The notes: generated from the letters alone by a model not told the origin. A stretch of 64,000 nucleotides of DNA from Candidatus Melainabacteria bacterium RIFCSPHIGHO2_02_FULL_34_12 (GCA_001784555.1 MFRM01000019.1:53619-117618), one strand, 5' to 3'; shown: positions 17,186 to 26,550, numbered from the stretch's first letter. Numbers and translations: made by a program.

Positions 17186-17442
17186 GCAGAAATAGCTTTT
17201 CGTAATCTCTTTAAAGATTTTCTTTTTTTAGAAAGATCTATGCCTTTTCTAATATCGATATAAGTTTTTAATACTGATGCTGCTACTTTTATTTTTACAG
17301 GTCTTCCGTTTATTTTAGTTCTAACAGTCTGTAAGTTAACTTCAAATTTTCGCTTCGCAGTAGGATTATAGTGTGCTCTTAAAAAAGAATATCTCATTCC
17401 TGTTTGAGCTTTTTTACCTGATAGTGAACATTTTCTTGACAT
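17182..17442 (-). CDS. rpmB: Large ribosomal subunit protein bL28
   Basis: 86 aa. The start MSRKCSLSGKKAQTGMRYS is characteristic (C-x2-SG-K), followed by SFLRAHYNPTAKRKFEVNLQ and a conserved VKIKVAASVLKTY segment. It is a structural protein of the 50S subunit. It lies 37 bp downstream of rpsR in the same direction. The stop overlaps the convergent sixA stop by four bases. Confidence 0.96.
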   Translation of the reverse strand: MSRKCSLSGKKAQTGMRYSFLRAHYNPTAKRKFEVNLQTVRTKINGRPVKIKVAASVLKTYIDIRKGIDLSKKRKSLKRLRKAISA

Positions 17443-17479
17443 TTTTCTCCATTCCTCACAATTTTTCTATAACTAAAAT

Positions 17480-17701
17480 TTATGAACCGTAATTAATATA
17501 AGGAAGAAGGCTCATTTGTCTTGCTCTTTTTATAGCTTTAGTTACTAATTTTTGTTGCTGAGCAGACAAACCTGTAATTTTTCTTGGAAGGATTCTTCCT
17601 CTTTCAGTTATAAATCGCCCTAACATTCTGACATCCTTTATATCAATATCATTTGTGCCATTTTCATTTAATGTCAATAATTTTCGTTTTTGAAATGCCA
17701 T
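17480..17701 (-). CDS. rpsR: Small ribosomal subunit protein bS18
   Basis: 73 aa from the ATG at 17701, the usual S18 length. The frame extends upstream, but the extra residues have no S18 match, and AAAGG lies about 7 nt before this ATG. Core motifs: DVRMLGRFITERGRILPRKI, TGLSAQQQKLVTKAIKRARQ and LLPYINYG. In many bacteria rpsR follows rpsF and ssb; neither is here, and rpmB follows instead. Confidence 0.96.
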   Translation of the reverse strand: MAFQKRKLLTLNENGTNDIDIKDVRMLGRFITERGRILPRKITGLSAQQQKLVTKAIKRARQMSLLPYINYGS

Positions 17702-17940
17702 GGTCATCCTTTTTATCTTGTTTTGCCAAAAGGCAGACAAATAGATTAACAAAATAATATTGTAAATTTCAAGTGCTGTTTATTTTAAATGTAAATCATC
17801 AATTATGTATATATTCATGTTTTAAAGCCAAATTTTACATACTACACCATTAAGTGTATTAATCTAAGATTTAAGGGTAAACCCTCTCTTACTTAAAGCG
17901 TAATTAACCGTAAAATCTATAATAGATTGAACTTTAGGGA

Positions 17941-18756
17941 ATGAAGATAGAAAGTAATATGAAAAAGAACATTGTTCACATAACATTGCTAATACTTTTA
18001 TTGGTCTTATTCAATGCCATATTCAGCATTAATGCATATGCTCAGGAATCAAATCCTTGTTTTTCAAAAGTCATAAACCCAGACGGCTCTGTAATACTTA
18101 AAGTAAATGCTCTTGCAGCATGTACCGATGAAGATGGTAATTCCGGCAAATGTGAACTATTAACTGGATCATGTCTGGCTCAATCAAAAACAATTAATTC
18201 CTGCCTAACAAGAAATTTTAATACTGATGGAACTGTGGTTTATGTAGTTATGGGCGGTGCAAGTTGTACCACCGATGATGGCAAATCAGGTAAATGCGAT
18301 CCAAGTTCCGGACAGTGCGTAACAAACCTTCAGACTAATCCTTGTTTAAATATTTCATTTCCCGGAGGAGCATCAACTTTTACAATAAAGGCAAACGTAC
18401 AATGCACTACAAAAGAAGGTGCATTAGGAAAATGTGTTCCAATAAGCGGTACATGTACCACAGAAAATATCTTGCCTGAATGTTACGTGGAAATTTCTCC
18501 AGGCAACTTCAGTGTCAAAGTAAACAATGCATGTACAGTTAAAAATCCAGATGGTTCATCCGCAGCCGGTAAGTGTAATGATGATGGAGTATGCAAAACT
18601 GCTTCAGGTGCTACTGGCTGTTGTCCAAACGGTTCTTTGCATACATGCTCAATAAGTGGCTTAACACCGGTTTGCTCAAACAGTACTCCAAGTACTCCAT
18701 CATGCTGCATAGACAGCATATGCGATCAAACATTTGTAGTTTGTCCAAGCAATTAG
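17941..18756 (+). CDS. Secreted Cys-rich repeat protein of unknown function
   Basis: 271 aa. A signal peptide is clear (VHITLLILLLVLFNAIF, then an AYAQE cleavage region); an in-frame ATG six codons later (MKKNIVH) is an equally good start. The mature part has about four repeats of roughly 45-50 residues. Each has NPCF or a similar Cys, a beta stretch ending in NA-x-A-x-C, a TDEDGNSGKC or TDDGKSGKC loop, and a last TG-x-C. The C-terminus has paired cysteines (GCCPNGS, SCCIDSICD). The pattern suggests small disulfide-stabilised extracytoplasmic modules. No enzyme motif is seen. Binding or cell-surface roles are possible but unsupported. Confidence 0.8.
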   Translation: MKIESNMKKNIVHITLLILLLVLFNAIFSINAYAQESNPCFSKVINPDGSVILKVNALAACTDEDGNSGKCELLTGSCLAQSKTINSCLTRNFNTDGTVVYVVMGGASCTTDDGKSGKCDPSSGQCVTNLQTNPCLNISFPGGASTFTIKANVQCTTKEGALGKCVPISGTCTTENILPECYVEISPGNFSVKVNNACTVKNPDGSSAAGKCNDDGVCKTASGATGCCPNGSLHTCSISGLTPVCSNSTPSTPSCCIDSICDQTFVVCPSN

Positions 18757-18864
18757 TTAATTAATTAGTTAGTTAAATATTGATTAAGATTTTTTTAATC
18801 AATTTTATTACTCTTATTACTTTATATATTCAAATATTCAAACAACTATTTAAGAATACAAATC

Positions 18865-19938
18865 ATGACAGTGGGTACAATAAGCAATCAAGAAAGCGCT
18901 TGTCAAGCAACATTTGACGAGAGGCCAATAGCGGCACCTCCTGCACGCTTAAGCTCATTTAAAAAGAAAGACGGTTTTGAATATTTAAATTGTAAGGAAA
19001 AAGAATTAAGAGTTAGTACAGAAAAGAAATTTGAAACCAAGAACCCGCTCGGAGAAATTATTAATGTTATAAGAAATATATGGAAAAATATCAGAGTATT
19101 TAACCCTTTCACGCATTTGTTTAACTATCTTGAAAAAATAAGGTGCGCAAAATATATTGAATCAGCTAAAAATAGAAACAATGCAAAAACAAAAGAAGAT
19201 TTAACCCGGTATCATACATCGTTACTTTTTAAAGACTCAAATCCTGATGATAAAGCCTTATTTAAAATGCATATAACAGAAGGACAGGATCCAAAGCCAT
19301 TGGTTGTTTTGTTTCTTGGCAACGCACAGACTCATAACTGGTCAGATGAAAATGCCGGACTTATAAAACTGTTTAATAAAATTAAAAATAATAATGATGC
19401 TGATATTCTGATTTTCAGGGTCGGAAACGCATCAGATGAATTAAAATATAAATTTGGGATTTCAGAAAATTGTTCATTAAATACAAATGTGATTTACGAA
19501 CATACAAAAAACATAATTGAAGACTGTATAAATGGAAAAGGTATTTTTGAAGAACATTTACATTTACACTTAAAACCATCAAAAATAATATTATGCGGTT
19601 ACAGCTGGGGCGGAGGAACTATTGATAAGTTACTTAAAGACAACTGGAATAAAACTAATAATGTACCAATAGGAGCAACAGCATACATAGATGCAATTAA
19701 ACTTGGTTCTTTTAATCTTGGCTGTCCTATTGACAGGAGACCTTTATATTCACAAAATCACATTAATTTTTATCAAAATAATTCTATGTTTTTAAATGGT
19801 TCGGAACTAAATGGAAACAACAACCATGATATATCCGAGAATGTGCAAGATACACAGACAGATCACCTAAATATTGATGATAAAACCAGCATATTAGATA
19901 AAATCTATAGATTTATTAAAAAACACACTAAGAAGTAG
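18865..19938 (+). CDS. Alpha/beta-hydrolase-like protein
   Basis: 357 aa, no signal peptide. After a polar N-terminal 140 residues, a hydrolase core begins at PLVVLFLGNAQTHNWSDENA. A nucleophile-elbow motif ILCGYSWGGGTIDKLL (G-x-S-x-G, about residue 250) follows, then an acid-containing AYIDAIKLGSF and a His in DTQTDHLNID. The order Ser-Asp-His fits the fold. The substrate is unknown, and the long N-terminal extension is unrecognised. Neighbouring genes encode secreted proteins, but this product looks cytoplasmic or exported by another route. Confidence 0.6.
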   Translation: MTVGTISNQESACQATFDERPIAAPPARLSSFKKKDGFEYLNCKEKELRVSTEKKFETKNPLGEIINVIRNIWKNIRVFNPFTHLFNYLEKIRCAKYIESAKNRNNAKTKEDLTRYHTSLLFKDSNPDDKALFKMHITEGQDPKPLVVLFLGNAQTHNWSDENAGLIKLFNKIKNNNDADILIFRVGNASDELKYKFGISENCSLNTNVIYEHTKNIIEDCINGKGIFEEHLHLHLKPSKIILCGYSWGGGTIDKLLKDNWNKTNNVPIGATAYIDAIKLGSFNLGCPIDRRPLYSQNHINFYQNNSMFLNGSELNGNNNHDISENVQDTQTDHLNIDDKTSILDKIYRFIKKHTKK

Positions 19939-20120
19939 ACTCTAGGTATTAAAAAGTGAAAAAACCTTATTTTTTGCATTAAGTCAAAGTTAAATAAACT
20001 ATAACATGTGAAGCATATATCACATCCTGAAAACAAGCATAAATGTATTGTTTAATAGTTAATTTATTGAGGTATTTAATAATTAAAGCATTTTAGCTTT
20101 TCTTAAAATATTATTTAAAT

Positions 20121-21614
20121 ATGACTAAAAAATATCTACTGGTTATTTTAATTATTTCTCTGTCATTTTTTAACTGCTTCAGTGCAAGCACTACTGATGA
20201 TGAATTAATTACTACTTATAAACATAAGGTAGAAAAAAATATTTTCCCAATAAGTGATTTTACTTTTGAAGAACTTGTTAAATTAAGCAAAACAGCAGAG
20301 CCCGACGAAAATTTAAAACTTAAATTAGCAAATCACCTTTTAATGACTCATGTAATAAACAAAAATTACACCGAAACATTAGATCGTCCTTATATAAGGG
20401 TGGCTCATTGGAATATAGAAAGAGGTTTTAATATAACCGAAATAGAAGATGCCTTGCTAAAAACAAATGATTTTGAAACAAGCCACCTGAAAAATTTAGG
20501 TGACCGTCACTGGAAACATTTCAAAGAAGAGCTTCGTACTTTTGCAGATTCAGATATTTTATGTCTTAGTGAGGTTGATATAGGACTTCCCCGCACAGAG
20601 TATAAAAATATTCCGGCAGAACTTGCGGATCTTCTCGGATGGAATTACGCATACACTACAGAATTCGTAGAAGTAGGTCCTTTGTTTCTAAATCAAAAAG
20701 TAGATGAGAAAAAATATAAAGGATTACATGGAAACGTTATTATATCCAGATTTCCTATTATTTCAGCAAGAGTTATCAGACTTCCTGATTTTTACGACTG
20801 GTACAGGAATGAAGTAAAGTTAAAAGATCCACCGCTTGAAAAATTTAGAAAAATTGGAGCTAAGTTTATCTTTAGACAACATATTGAAAGATTTGAGGTA
20901 AGGCATGGTGGAAGACATGCAATTATTGCAGATATAAAATTACCAAACGACAAAGTTTTTACCATAGTAACTTCACATCTTGAAGACAGGACTTATCCGG
21001 ATTTACGTTTTAAACAATTTAAATATTTACTTGACACCATAAAAGACATTAAAAATCCTGTGGTTTTAGCTGGAGATTTTAATACTTCGACTACAGATAC
21101 CAGATCTACCTCGGTAAAAAAAGAAATTGCAAAGAGGATCCGAGATCCTCATTTTATTTTAAGACAGGTTGCTACCTTTGTTATCCCCGGAGTGCCTGTG
21201 GCAAGCGGGTTGGGAGCCATAGCATTCAGTAAACTTCTTCAGTATAAAGATCCTTTCTTTCTAAATATTCCAATAATATTTCCAAATCATGAAAGAAAAT
21301 TCTATTTACATTTAAAAAAATTCACTTTCAGTGACGGACATGGTTTTGATTTAAGCGGTGATAACAAACACAGCTCAAACGGCAAAAGGGGACTACTGGC
21401 AAATTCAAATCAAAGACACTGGAAAGGATTTAAGAGCACATATAAACTAGAAGAGCCCAGAATTATTGCATATTTTAAACTGGACTGGTTCTTTATAAAG
21501 CCACATGGAGATCAATTTAAGCCTTTTAACGGAAGAACATTAAAAACTTTTAACAGATCATATCCAGGCGGAATCTCAGACCATAATCCGATTACTGTGG
21601 ATCTAAAATTTTAG
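20121..21614 (+). CDS. Exported endonuclease/exonuclease/phosphatase (EEP) family hydrolase
   Basis: 497 aa. The N-terminal YLLVILIISLSFFNCFSAS is a signal peptide, perhaps with a lipobox-like Cys (SFFNC). The EEP fold motifs appear in order: RVAHWNIERGFN, DILCLSEVDIGLP with the metal Glu, HGNVIISRFPI, TIVTSHLEDRTYPDLR, NPVVLAGDFNTS (catalytic Asp/Asn), and a terminal GGISDHNPITVDL (catalytic Asp-His). The family includes phosphodiesterases, nucleases and sphingomyelinase-like enzymes. The substrate here cannot be assigned. An insertion between the GDFNT and SDHNP motifs is longer than in minimal EEP enzymes. Confidence 0.85.
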   Translation: MTKKYLLVILIISLSFFNCFSASTTDDELITTYKHKVEKNIFPISDFTFEELVKLSKTAEPDENLKLKLANHLLMTHVINKNYTETLDRPYIRVAHWNIERGFNITEIEDALLKTNDFETSHLKNLGDRHWKHFKEELRTFADSDILCLSEVDIGLPRTEYKNIPAELADLLGWNYAYTTEFVEVGPLFLNQKVDEKKYKGLHGNVIISRFPIISARVIRLPDFYDWYRNEVKLKDPPLEKFRKIGAKFIFRQHIERFEVRHGGRHAIIADIKLPNDKVFTIVTSHLEDRTYPDLRFKQFKYLLDTIKDIKNPVVLAGDFNTSTTDTRSTSVKKEIAKRIRDPHFILRQVATFVIPGVPVASGLGAIAFSKLLQYKDPFFLNIPIIFPNHERKFYLHLKKFTFSDGHGFDLSGDNKHSSNGKRGLLANSNQRHWKGFKSTYKLEEPRIIAYFKLDWFFIKPHGDQFKPFNGRTLKTFNRSYPGGISDHNPITVDLKF

Positions 21615-21664
21615 TCGGAATATAATTGGTCTTTTAAAAGCACTTCTCGTGAAATGATAACCAC

Positions 21665-22666
21665 TTAACCAGGATTTCTGTATGATTTTCCTTCTTCTGC
21701 CTTAAAAGGTTCTCCGTTAGATCCTTGAAATTTTATTGGGATTAAATCACTGTTATTAAAACCTTTAGGTACATCAATCTGAACATGCAAATGCGGAGAG
21801 GTTGATCTTCCGGTATTCCCTGAAAAACCAATCAATTCACCTGCTTTTATTTTTTGACCTACTTTTACATTTACCCCGTTCTTTTTCAGATGAACATATT
21901 TTGCAAACGAACCATCATCAGGATGATAGATATGAATATGGTTTGCTTTATCACTTGCTACATGAAGCCCTCCACCTTCATTAGAGTCTTCTTTTACCGA
22001 TACAACTACTCCATCTCTCATTGCAAGTACTTCTGAGCCTTCCGGCATTGCAAAGTCAATAGCAAATGCATTGCTTCCTGTATGTGTCAGCTTACCGCCT
22101 TCACCCTGAGCTACAATCCGTGTTCCACTAAATGGAAATTTGTAAGTAACCCGGTCATCATGCTTACTATTAGAAGAACCAACTTGGACCAGTGAATCAT
22201 ATTTTAAACTCCATGCTCCAGATTTATTCTGCGGCACAACAATAAAAGCTTCTACAGATGAACCATTCTGCCCAGATTGTCGTGCAGGCAGAATAATTTG
22301 CTTACTTCCCTCTTTAATATTTTCTCCATTTAAATCAACCCTGATTTCCATCGGCATAAAAATATTATTTTTAACGTAATATGCATACCCGGCTGTACTT
22401 CCGGATCTATCTCTTATTTCATTTTTATAAATTTCTACAGTTCCCATATCAGGCATTTCAATGGTGGCATCCAATGTTGCAGTTTTGGGAATAGGCATTT
22501 GCTTTACTGAAGTATCTCTCGCATTACGAGTAGCCACTTCACCATATGAAGTCTTCCTATCCACATTAGAACTTCCCGGACGGGATTGATTAGGAACCTG
22601 GCTTACTTGTTTATTCCGGTTTGTATTAGCGTTTTTAAGCAGTGGATTAAAATTTACTTCTGACAT
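21665..22666 (-). CDS. M23 family metallopeptidase (LytM/peptidase domain)
   Basis: 333 aa. The first ~85 residues are low-complexity and Asn/Ser/Arg-rich, without a signal peptide. A beta-rich middle follows (YKNEIRDRSGSTAGYAYYVK). The C-terminal M23 domain has NAFAIDFAMPEGSEVLAMRD (metal Asp; the usual His is replaced by Phe or Ala here), HIHIYHPDDGSFAKYVHLKK and SPHLHVQIDVP with the HxH metal motif. M23 enzymes cut peptide cross-links in peptidoglycan. Because the first His of the HxxxD pair is not evident, activity is uncertain. The lack of a signal peptide is odd for a wall enzyme. Confidence 0.8.
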   Translation of the reverse strand: MSEVNFNPLLKNANTNRNKQVSQVPNQSRPGSSNVDRKTSYGEVATRNARDTSVKQMPIPKTATLDATIEMPDMGTVEIYKNEIRDRSGSTAGYAYYVKNNIFMPMEIRVDLNGENIKEGSKQIILPARQSGQNGSSVEAFIVVPQNKSGAWSLKYDSLVQVGSSNSKHDDRVTYKFPFSGTRIVAQGEGGKLTHTGSNAFAIDFAMPEGSEVLAMRDGVVVSVKEDSNEGGGLHVASDKANHIHIYHPDDGSFAKYVHLKKNGVNVKVGQKIKAGELIGFSGNTGRSTSPHLHVQIDVPKGFNNSDLIPIKFQGSNGEPFKAEEGKSYRNPG

Positions 22667-22860
22667 ATTAATACCTCAGAATTTGAGCTAAACACATCTT
22701 GATTAAACTTAAATTAAATATAATCTTACAAACACTTTTTCCCATAATATACTGCAGATTAGAGCTCTATCAGTCCAGCAAAAAAATAGAAATATTTCAA
22801 ACTTTGTATGCCGGCATTCTGAGGCTAATGACACATTCAAAACTAATAAGCAAACATAAT

Positions 22861-22971
22861 CAGGACTTACGCAAAAATGAACTGTGGTATGGTGCCCTGA
22901 GCGACGTGTGCCCTTTAGGGCGGGAAAGGAGCGAATGGGTACCATACCCAGTGAACTTTGCGTAAGTCCTT
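22861..22971. mobile_element. MITE, copy 1 (111 bp, 5-bp target duplication ATAAT)
   Basis: The element begins CAGGACTTACGCAAA and ends with the reverse complement AAGGACTTACGCAAA form, giving ~15-bp terminal inverted repeats. Subterminal inverted homology (ACTG-GTATGGT-CCC) lets nearly the whole element fold as one hairpin. It is flanked by ATAAT at 22856-22860 and 22972-22976. A 111-bp copy differing by about one base lies at 28186-28296. It has no coding capacity, so movement must need a transposase in trans. Confidence 0.92.
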
Positions 22972-22975
22972 ATAA

Positions 22976-24274
22976 TTATTCAGACTTCATCTTGGTATCT
23001 ATAACCACATAGTCATGGTGTCCTTCATTTGTTGTAATAAGTCCTCCTGATGGAACAATTAGAATATTTTTTTCTCCTAGGGCTGACATCACTGACTGAG
23101 GTAACGGCAATCTGTTTGTATCATTTAAAACAATAATAGAAGACCAGTTTGACATACCGTTAAATCCACTAGCATGATCAACAGATCTAATTGAAATCAC
23201 TTTTTCATCACCAAATTCTTTACGTAGTTTAGTACCCAGAGTTTCAATTTTTCCCCAATGTGAATCAGTGACTGGTTCTTCTGAAGTATGAAAACTACCA
23301 CCGTAAAATATAATCCTGGTCTTTGGATCAATATTAGCTACAGTTAAATCAAACATTTTAGTATCACGTCTCTGAGCCTGAACAGGAGTTATTCCCTCAT
23401 ATATTTTCCGGGAATCCGTATCATCATCTTTCACATCACCTTTATGAAAATACGGCAGATAATCAACTGATAGAACTTTAATTCCAAGTTTTTTAGCTTC
23501 AAAAACTATATCCGGCAAGTGTCCCTTGGCATTTATAAATAATTTCCTAAACTCTTCTTTAGTAATTTTGTTGTCACTTACAACTTCACTCACTGCTTCT
23601 TTCTGACTTTGCGGGAAAATTTTTAAATATTCCTCTTTAAATTTTTCCGGATTATCTATATTTTCCACTAAATCCTGGAATGCAATATCAAATTCAACAG
23701 CCAATATAAGTTTTTCACCTCTTTCTTCTGTTTCTTTTTTAAGGAGCGATAAAGCTTTAATGAATTCAGCAGGTGTATTGTAGTTTTTATCTAAATGGGT
23801 CTCGCCAAAAAGAACAAACTGATGCTCTCTGACTAATTTAGAAAGTGTGCTTGCAAACGGCATTTTATTTTGCCTGATATAGTCAGCCAAAATTTTTGTT
23901 GATTCAATGATATTTAATCTGGTTTTAATAAGCAATTCTAACAGCTGCACAGTATCTTTAACTTCTTCCTGATAATTTTTAGCACCAGGATCTTTCGGCA
24001 GAAAAGATTTTGCAACTCCTAAAAAATCTTTCCGTTCCTCAGCAGGAAGCTTGTCATATAGTTTCCTGAAATCATCTCCAAGCAGTTTCAGCAACTTTTC
24101 ATTTTCTTTATCTTTGATTTTTTCCGTGTCATTTTTACAAGGGACAAAACAGTCAGCAGCCTTCCTAGTAACTCCAGCCCTTTGTACACAAACTTTTTTT
24201 ACCTGCAATGGAAAAATAAGACATCTTTGAAAAAGTCGTGGAATGAAATTTAATTTTGCTTTTCGTGAACCCAT
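22976..24274 (-). CDS. ChaN-like / EreA-type protein (haem-binding uptake superfamily)
   Basis: 432 aa. The first ~55 residues are basic with several Cys and are unrecognised. From about residue 160 the protein has VLFGETHLDKNYNTPAEFI, KLILAVEFDIAFQDLVENI, and late YGGSFHTSEEPVTDSHWGK. The pattern GETH...E(Y/F)...H is that of ChaN-like proteins (DUF399), which bind haem or act in iron uptake, and of erythromycin esterase-like folds. Function here is unknown. The stop codon lies directly beside MITE copy 1: the right-hand target duplication shares one base with it. Confidence 0.65.
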   Translation of the reverse strand: MGSRKAKLNFIPRLFQRCLIFPLQVKKVCVQRAGVTRKAADCFVPCKNDTEKIKDKENEKLLKLLGDDFRKLYDKLPAEERKDFLGVAKSFLPKDPGAKNYQEEVKDTVQLLELLIKTRLNIIESTKILADYIRQNKMPFASTLSKLVREHQFVLFGETHLDKNYNTPAEFIKALSLLKKETEERGEKLILAVEFDIAFQDLVENIDNPEKFKEEYLKIFPQSQKEAVSEVVSDNKITKEEFRKLFINAKGHLPDIVFEAKKLGIKVLSVDYLPYFHKGDVKDDDTDSRKIYEGITPVQAQRRDTKMFDLTVANIDPKTRIIFYGGSFHTSEEPVTDSHWGKIETLGTKLRKEFGDEKVISIRSVDHASGFNGMSNWSSIIVLNDTNRLPLPQSVMSALGEKNILIVPSGGLITTNEGHHDYVVIDTKMKSE

Positions 24275-24331
24275 TATTACCCAAAATAATCTTCCAAGCT
24301 AACAGCCCTATACTTACAAAGGATGAAATTA

Positions 24332-24369
24332 GAAATCTTTACCTTAAACTTTTTTAAGGTAAAGATTTC
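24332..24369. terminator. Perfect 17-bp inverted repeat
   Basis: GAAATCTTTACCTTAAA and its exact complement TTTAAGGTAAAGATTTC flank a 4-nt loop. It lies between the 67-aa gene and the ChaN-like gene, both on the minus strand. It could terminate transcription from the 67-aa gene, although it is AT-rich and has no separate U run beyond the stem. Confidence 0.5.
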
Positions 24370-24436
24370 AAGCATTTGTGCATAAATTCAGGTTTATGCA
24401 GTTAAATTAAATGTTCAGTCTCAAATAAACTAAATA

Positions 24437-24640
24437 TTATTCATCATCTTCATATTCTGTAATTGAAGATGATATGCCATTTGATTCAGTCTCTTCCTCA
24501 TCTTCTTCTAACTCTACTGCAGATACAGGTAATACAAGCGGCACCTCCGCATCTTCCTGTGCATTAGCAAAAGATGAATTAAAAATTATAATTGTAAATA
24601 AAAAAACAAATAGTCCGACACTGATTTTTTTCATGTACAT
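24437..24640 (-). CDS. Small secreted acidic protein (67 aa)
   Basis: The first ~28 residues form a signal peptide (KKISVGLFVFLFTIIIF, then FANAQE). The mature part is about 40 residues, very acidic (VELEEDEEETESNG, EYEDDE), with no Cys. A GGGAGA site lies before the ATG; MKK two codons later is an alternative start. No family is recognised. The clean signal peptide and RBS make it a credible gene. Confidence 0.6.
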   Translation of the reverse strand: MYMKKISVGLFVFLFTIIIFNSSFANAQEDAEVPLVLPVSAVELEEDEEETESNGISSSITEYEDDE

Positions 24641-24679
24641 TCTCCCAATAATTAGTTGACCTCATATCTTATACCCTTC

Positions 24680-24713
24680 AATAAAGTAGGGTTAGCCCTA
24701 CTTTATTTTTTTT
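24680..24713. terminator. Intrinsic terminator, strong hairpin with T run
   Basis: AATAAAGTAGGG and CCCTACTTTATT form a perfect 12-bp stem with a TTAG loop, followed on the plus strand by six more T. On the minus strand it lies 15 bp after the 569-aa gene and before the 67-aa gene. The A-rich 5' side gives the same hairpin on that strand, so it may act both ways. Confidence 0.75.
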
Positions 24714-24727
24714 AGATTGACCTTATT

Positions 24728-26437
24728 TTACGCTACCGAAAAAATATCAAATACTCGATTTCTTGGGCTTAAAAACTCTCTTACTCTTGGAGCGATATTT
24801 ACCCCGTTAATATCCCATAATTGAAAACCCGGAACTTCTATTTCAATATTTAATAAATCTCTTACACCATCACAAAATTCTTTGTCATCCATTTCATTAA
24901 TTACTCTATTTTCTAAATCAACAATTTTATTTCCTGCAGCATTTATTACACATACTGGAATTGCTCTTTTACTTTCTCCTGGCTCTAAAAAACCTATTTT
25001 TAGAAATGTATTTAATGCATTGGCATGATAAGCAAGTGTTTTAATTTCTCTTATTCCTTCTATTGCACGTCCAAAACTACTTTTTATCTTAATTAAATAA
25101 ACGCAATTCCCCGTCTCAAGTTTTATATCCTCAGCTTTATCAAGCAAGAAAGTCATTTTCACTTCATTTGCTTCTGTAGAAAACTGTTTAAGCAAACTAA
25201 GTGCTGCTTCAGCTTTTATATAATAACCAAAAACATACCTGGGATCAGTTCTTTCCCTCTCTATAGCTTTTTTAAAAAGTTTAACGACTCCATCCACGCC
25301 AGAAGCATCTAATCGAACGAGATTCCCAATAAATGCTTTAGCTGCTACTAATGCATCATTTTGTTTACTAGCTAAAAAGCTTGCTATATCACCTTTTACA
25401 GAATGTGAATGTAAACTATAATTTAACGACCCATTTAACATAGAAGCAATTTCAGCATCTAACAGAAAATCAGTAACTGCTTCTCTTTGATTACCGCTTC
25501 TGCCAGAATTCAATTTAAGAGGATGCTCTTCTATAGGTATTATTCCAGGCTCTACGGCCTCATTAGTATCTACCACTGCCGGAGAAGATGGTTCATCAAT
25601 TTTACTAACTTCAACCTGAGGGACTGCAGTAGAAATAAACGTTACTATCCTTTCTGCAACTTCAGGATTAGCAGTTTTCCGAACAATAAAGTCATACAAT
25701 GCAGCTTTTGCATTATTAATTACAGTACTTTTAGTTTCAAAGGCGCGTTTTAATCTATGTGACGATGCAAAATATCTTGCTGCATGTTCAAACGGCTGAC
25801 CGTCTGCTATATCTCCAAGCATTAAAATAATTTTCTCATCTGCATCAGTAAAATCAGCGCATCTTTCAACAAGTAACATTGCAGCTTCAGCCAGCAAAAG
25901 TCCTTCAATTTCAGCCAGGTTTATTTGAACAAATCGTCTCTCTGACTTAGGCTTTACTTTTTTTGTCGAAACATGAGCTGCACCATTGGGTTTAAAAATC
26001 AGAGGACCAGAGCCTGGATTTGTTTCAGTTGTAGTTTTGTTTTTTTTCTTTTCTTGCTTAACTTCTGCATCATTAGAATTAACCGGCGAAGAAGTCTTAA
26101 GACCTATAAGAAATAAAACTTTCCTACCCAGACTTACACCACAATCCCTGGCAAGATCTTTAATGGCAACACCGACTTCATAATAACTGTAAAAATATGC
26201 TCCTATATGTCGCCCAAAAAACCCGGCAACTGCTCCAAGCTCTTGCTTCATGGCAGCCCAATTACCTGATGCTTCAGTTTTTAAAGATTGATTTTTTCGA
26301 TAAGTACCTACTGGAGTATAAACTGGTTTTACTTCTATAGATTTATTTTTCCCAAGCGGTTTTAGCGGTGATGTATTTTTAACACTGCTGGCATTAGTTA
26401 TTTTTCTGCTTTTCATAGAACACATATAAAAATTCAA
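24728..26437 (-). CDS. Large protein of unknown function (569 aa)
   Basis: No family is recognised. The N-terminal ~180 residues are Lys/Thr/Asn-rich and likely disordered (QEKKKNKTTTETNPGSG), with one hydrophobic region (GAVAGFFGRHIGAYFYSYYE). Residues ~185-560 look mostly helical (LAEIEGLLLAEAAMLLVERC; RAFETKSTVINNAKAALYDF), with a Pro-rich linker (VPQVEVSKIDEPSSPAVV) between two halves. No signal peptide or catalytic motif is seen. The length and even composition argue that it is real and probably lineage-specific. The next gene on this strand starts 88 bp beyond, after a terminator. Confidence 0.7.
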   Translation of the reverse strand: MNFYMCSMKSRKITNASSVKNTSPLKPLGKNKSIEVKPVYTPVGTYRKNQSLKTEASGNWAAMKQELGAVAGFFGRHIGAYFYSYYEVGVAIKDLARDCGVSLGRKVLFLIGLKTSSPVNSNDAEVKQEKKKNKTTTETNPGSGPLIFKPNGAAHVSTKKVKPKSERRFVQINLAEIEGLLLAEAAMLLVERCADFTDADEKIILMLGDIADGQPFEHAARYFASSHRLKRAFETKSTVINNAKAALYDFIVRKTANPEVAERIVTFISTAVPQVEVSKIDEPSSPAVVDTNEAVEPGIIPIEEHPLKLNSGRSGNQREAVTDFLLDAEIASMLNGSLNYSLHSHSVKGDIASFLASKQNDALVAAKAFIGNLVRLDASGVDGVVKLFKKAIERERTDPRYVFGYYIKAEAALSLLKQFSTEANEVKMTFLLDKAEDIKLETGNCVYLIKIKSSFGRAIEGIREIKTLAYHANALNTFLKIGFLEPGESKRAIPVCVINAAGNKIVDLENRVINEMDDKEFCDGVRDLLNIEIEVPGFQLWDINGVNIAPRVREFLSPRNRVFDIFSVA

Positions 26438-26538
26438 TTGTTATTTAATAAATAAGCCATTATCATATGTAAGACAGTATACTGTCAAAGATTAAAAAAA
26501 TCTGCTGTTTTATATTCATGGGTTTTAACTATTCGCTA

Positions 26539-26544
26539 TATAAT
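26539..26544 (+). promoter_or_regulatory. -10 box six bases before the start of a small secreted protein gene
   Basis: A perfect TATAAT ends six bases before the ATG at 26551. Transcription would then start at or within one base of the ATG, giving a leaderless mRNA. No Shine-Dalgarno is visible. See the finding on leaderless starts. Confidence 0.5.
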
Positions 26545-26550
26545 ATTTCT

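Noticed and set aside
21802-22036. Two short plus-strand ORFs within the M23 gene
   Set aside because: They are His/Leu- or Tyr-rich shadows of the HxH peptidase region on the other strand.
22699-22965. ORFs on either strand that include MITE copy 1
   Set aside because: They run through the inverted repeat element, have no RBS and no protein-like composition.
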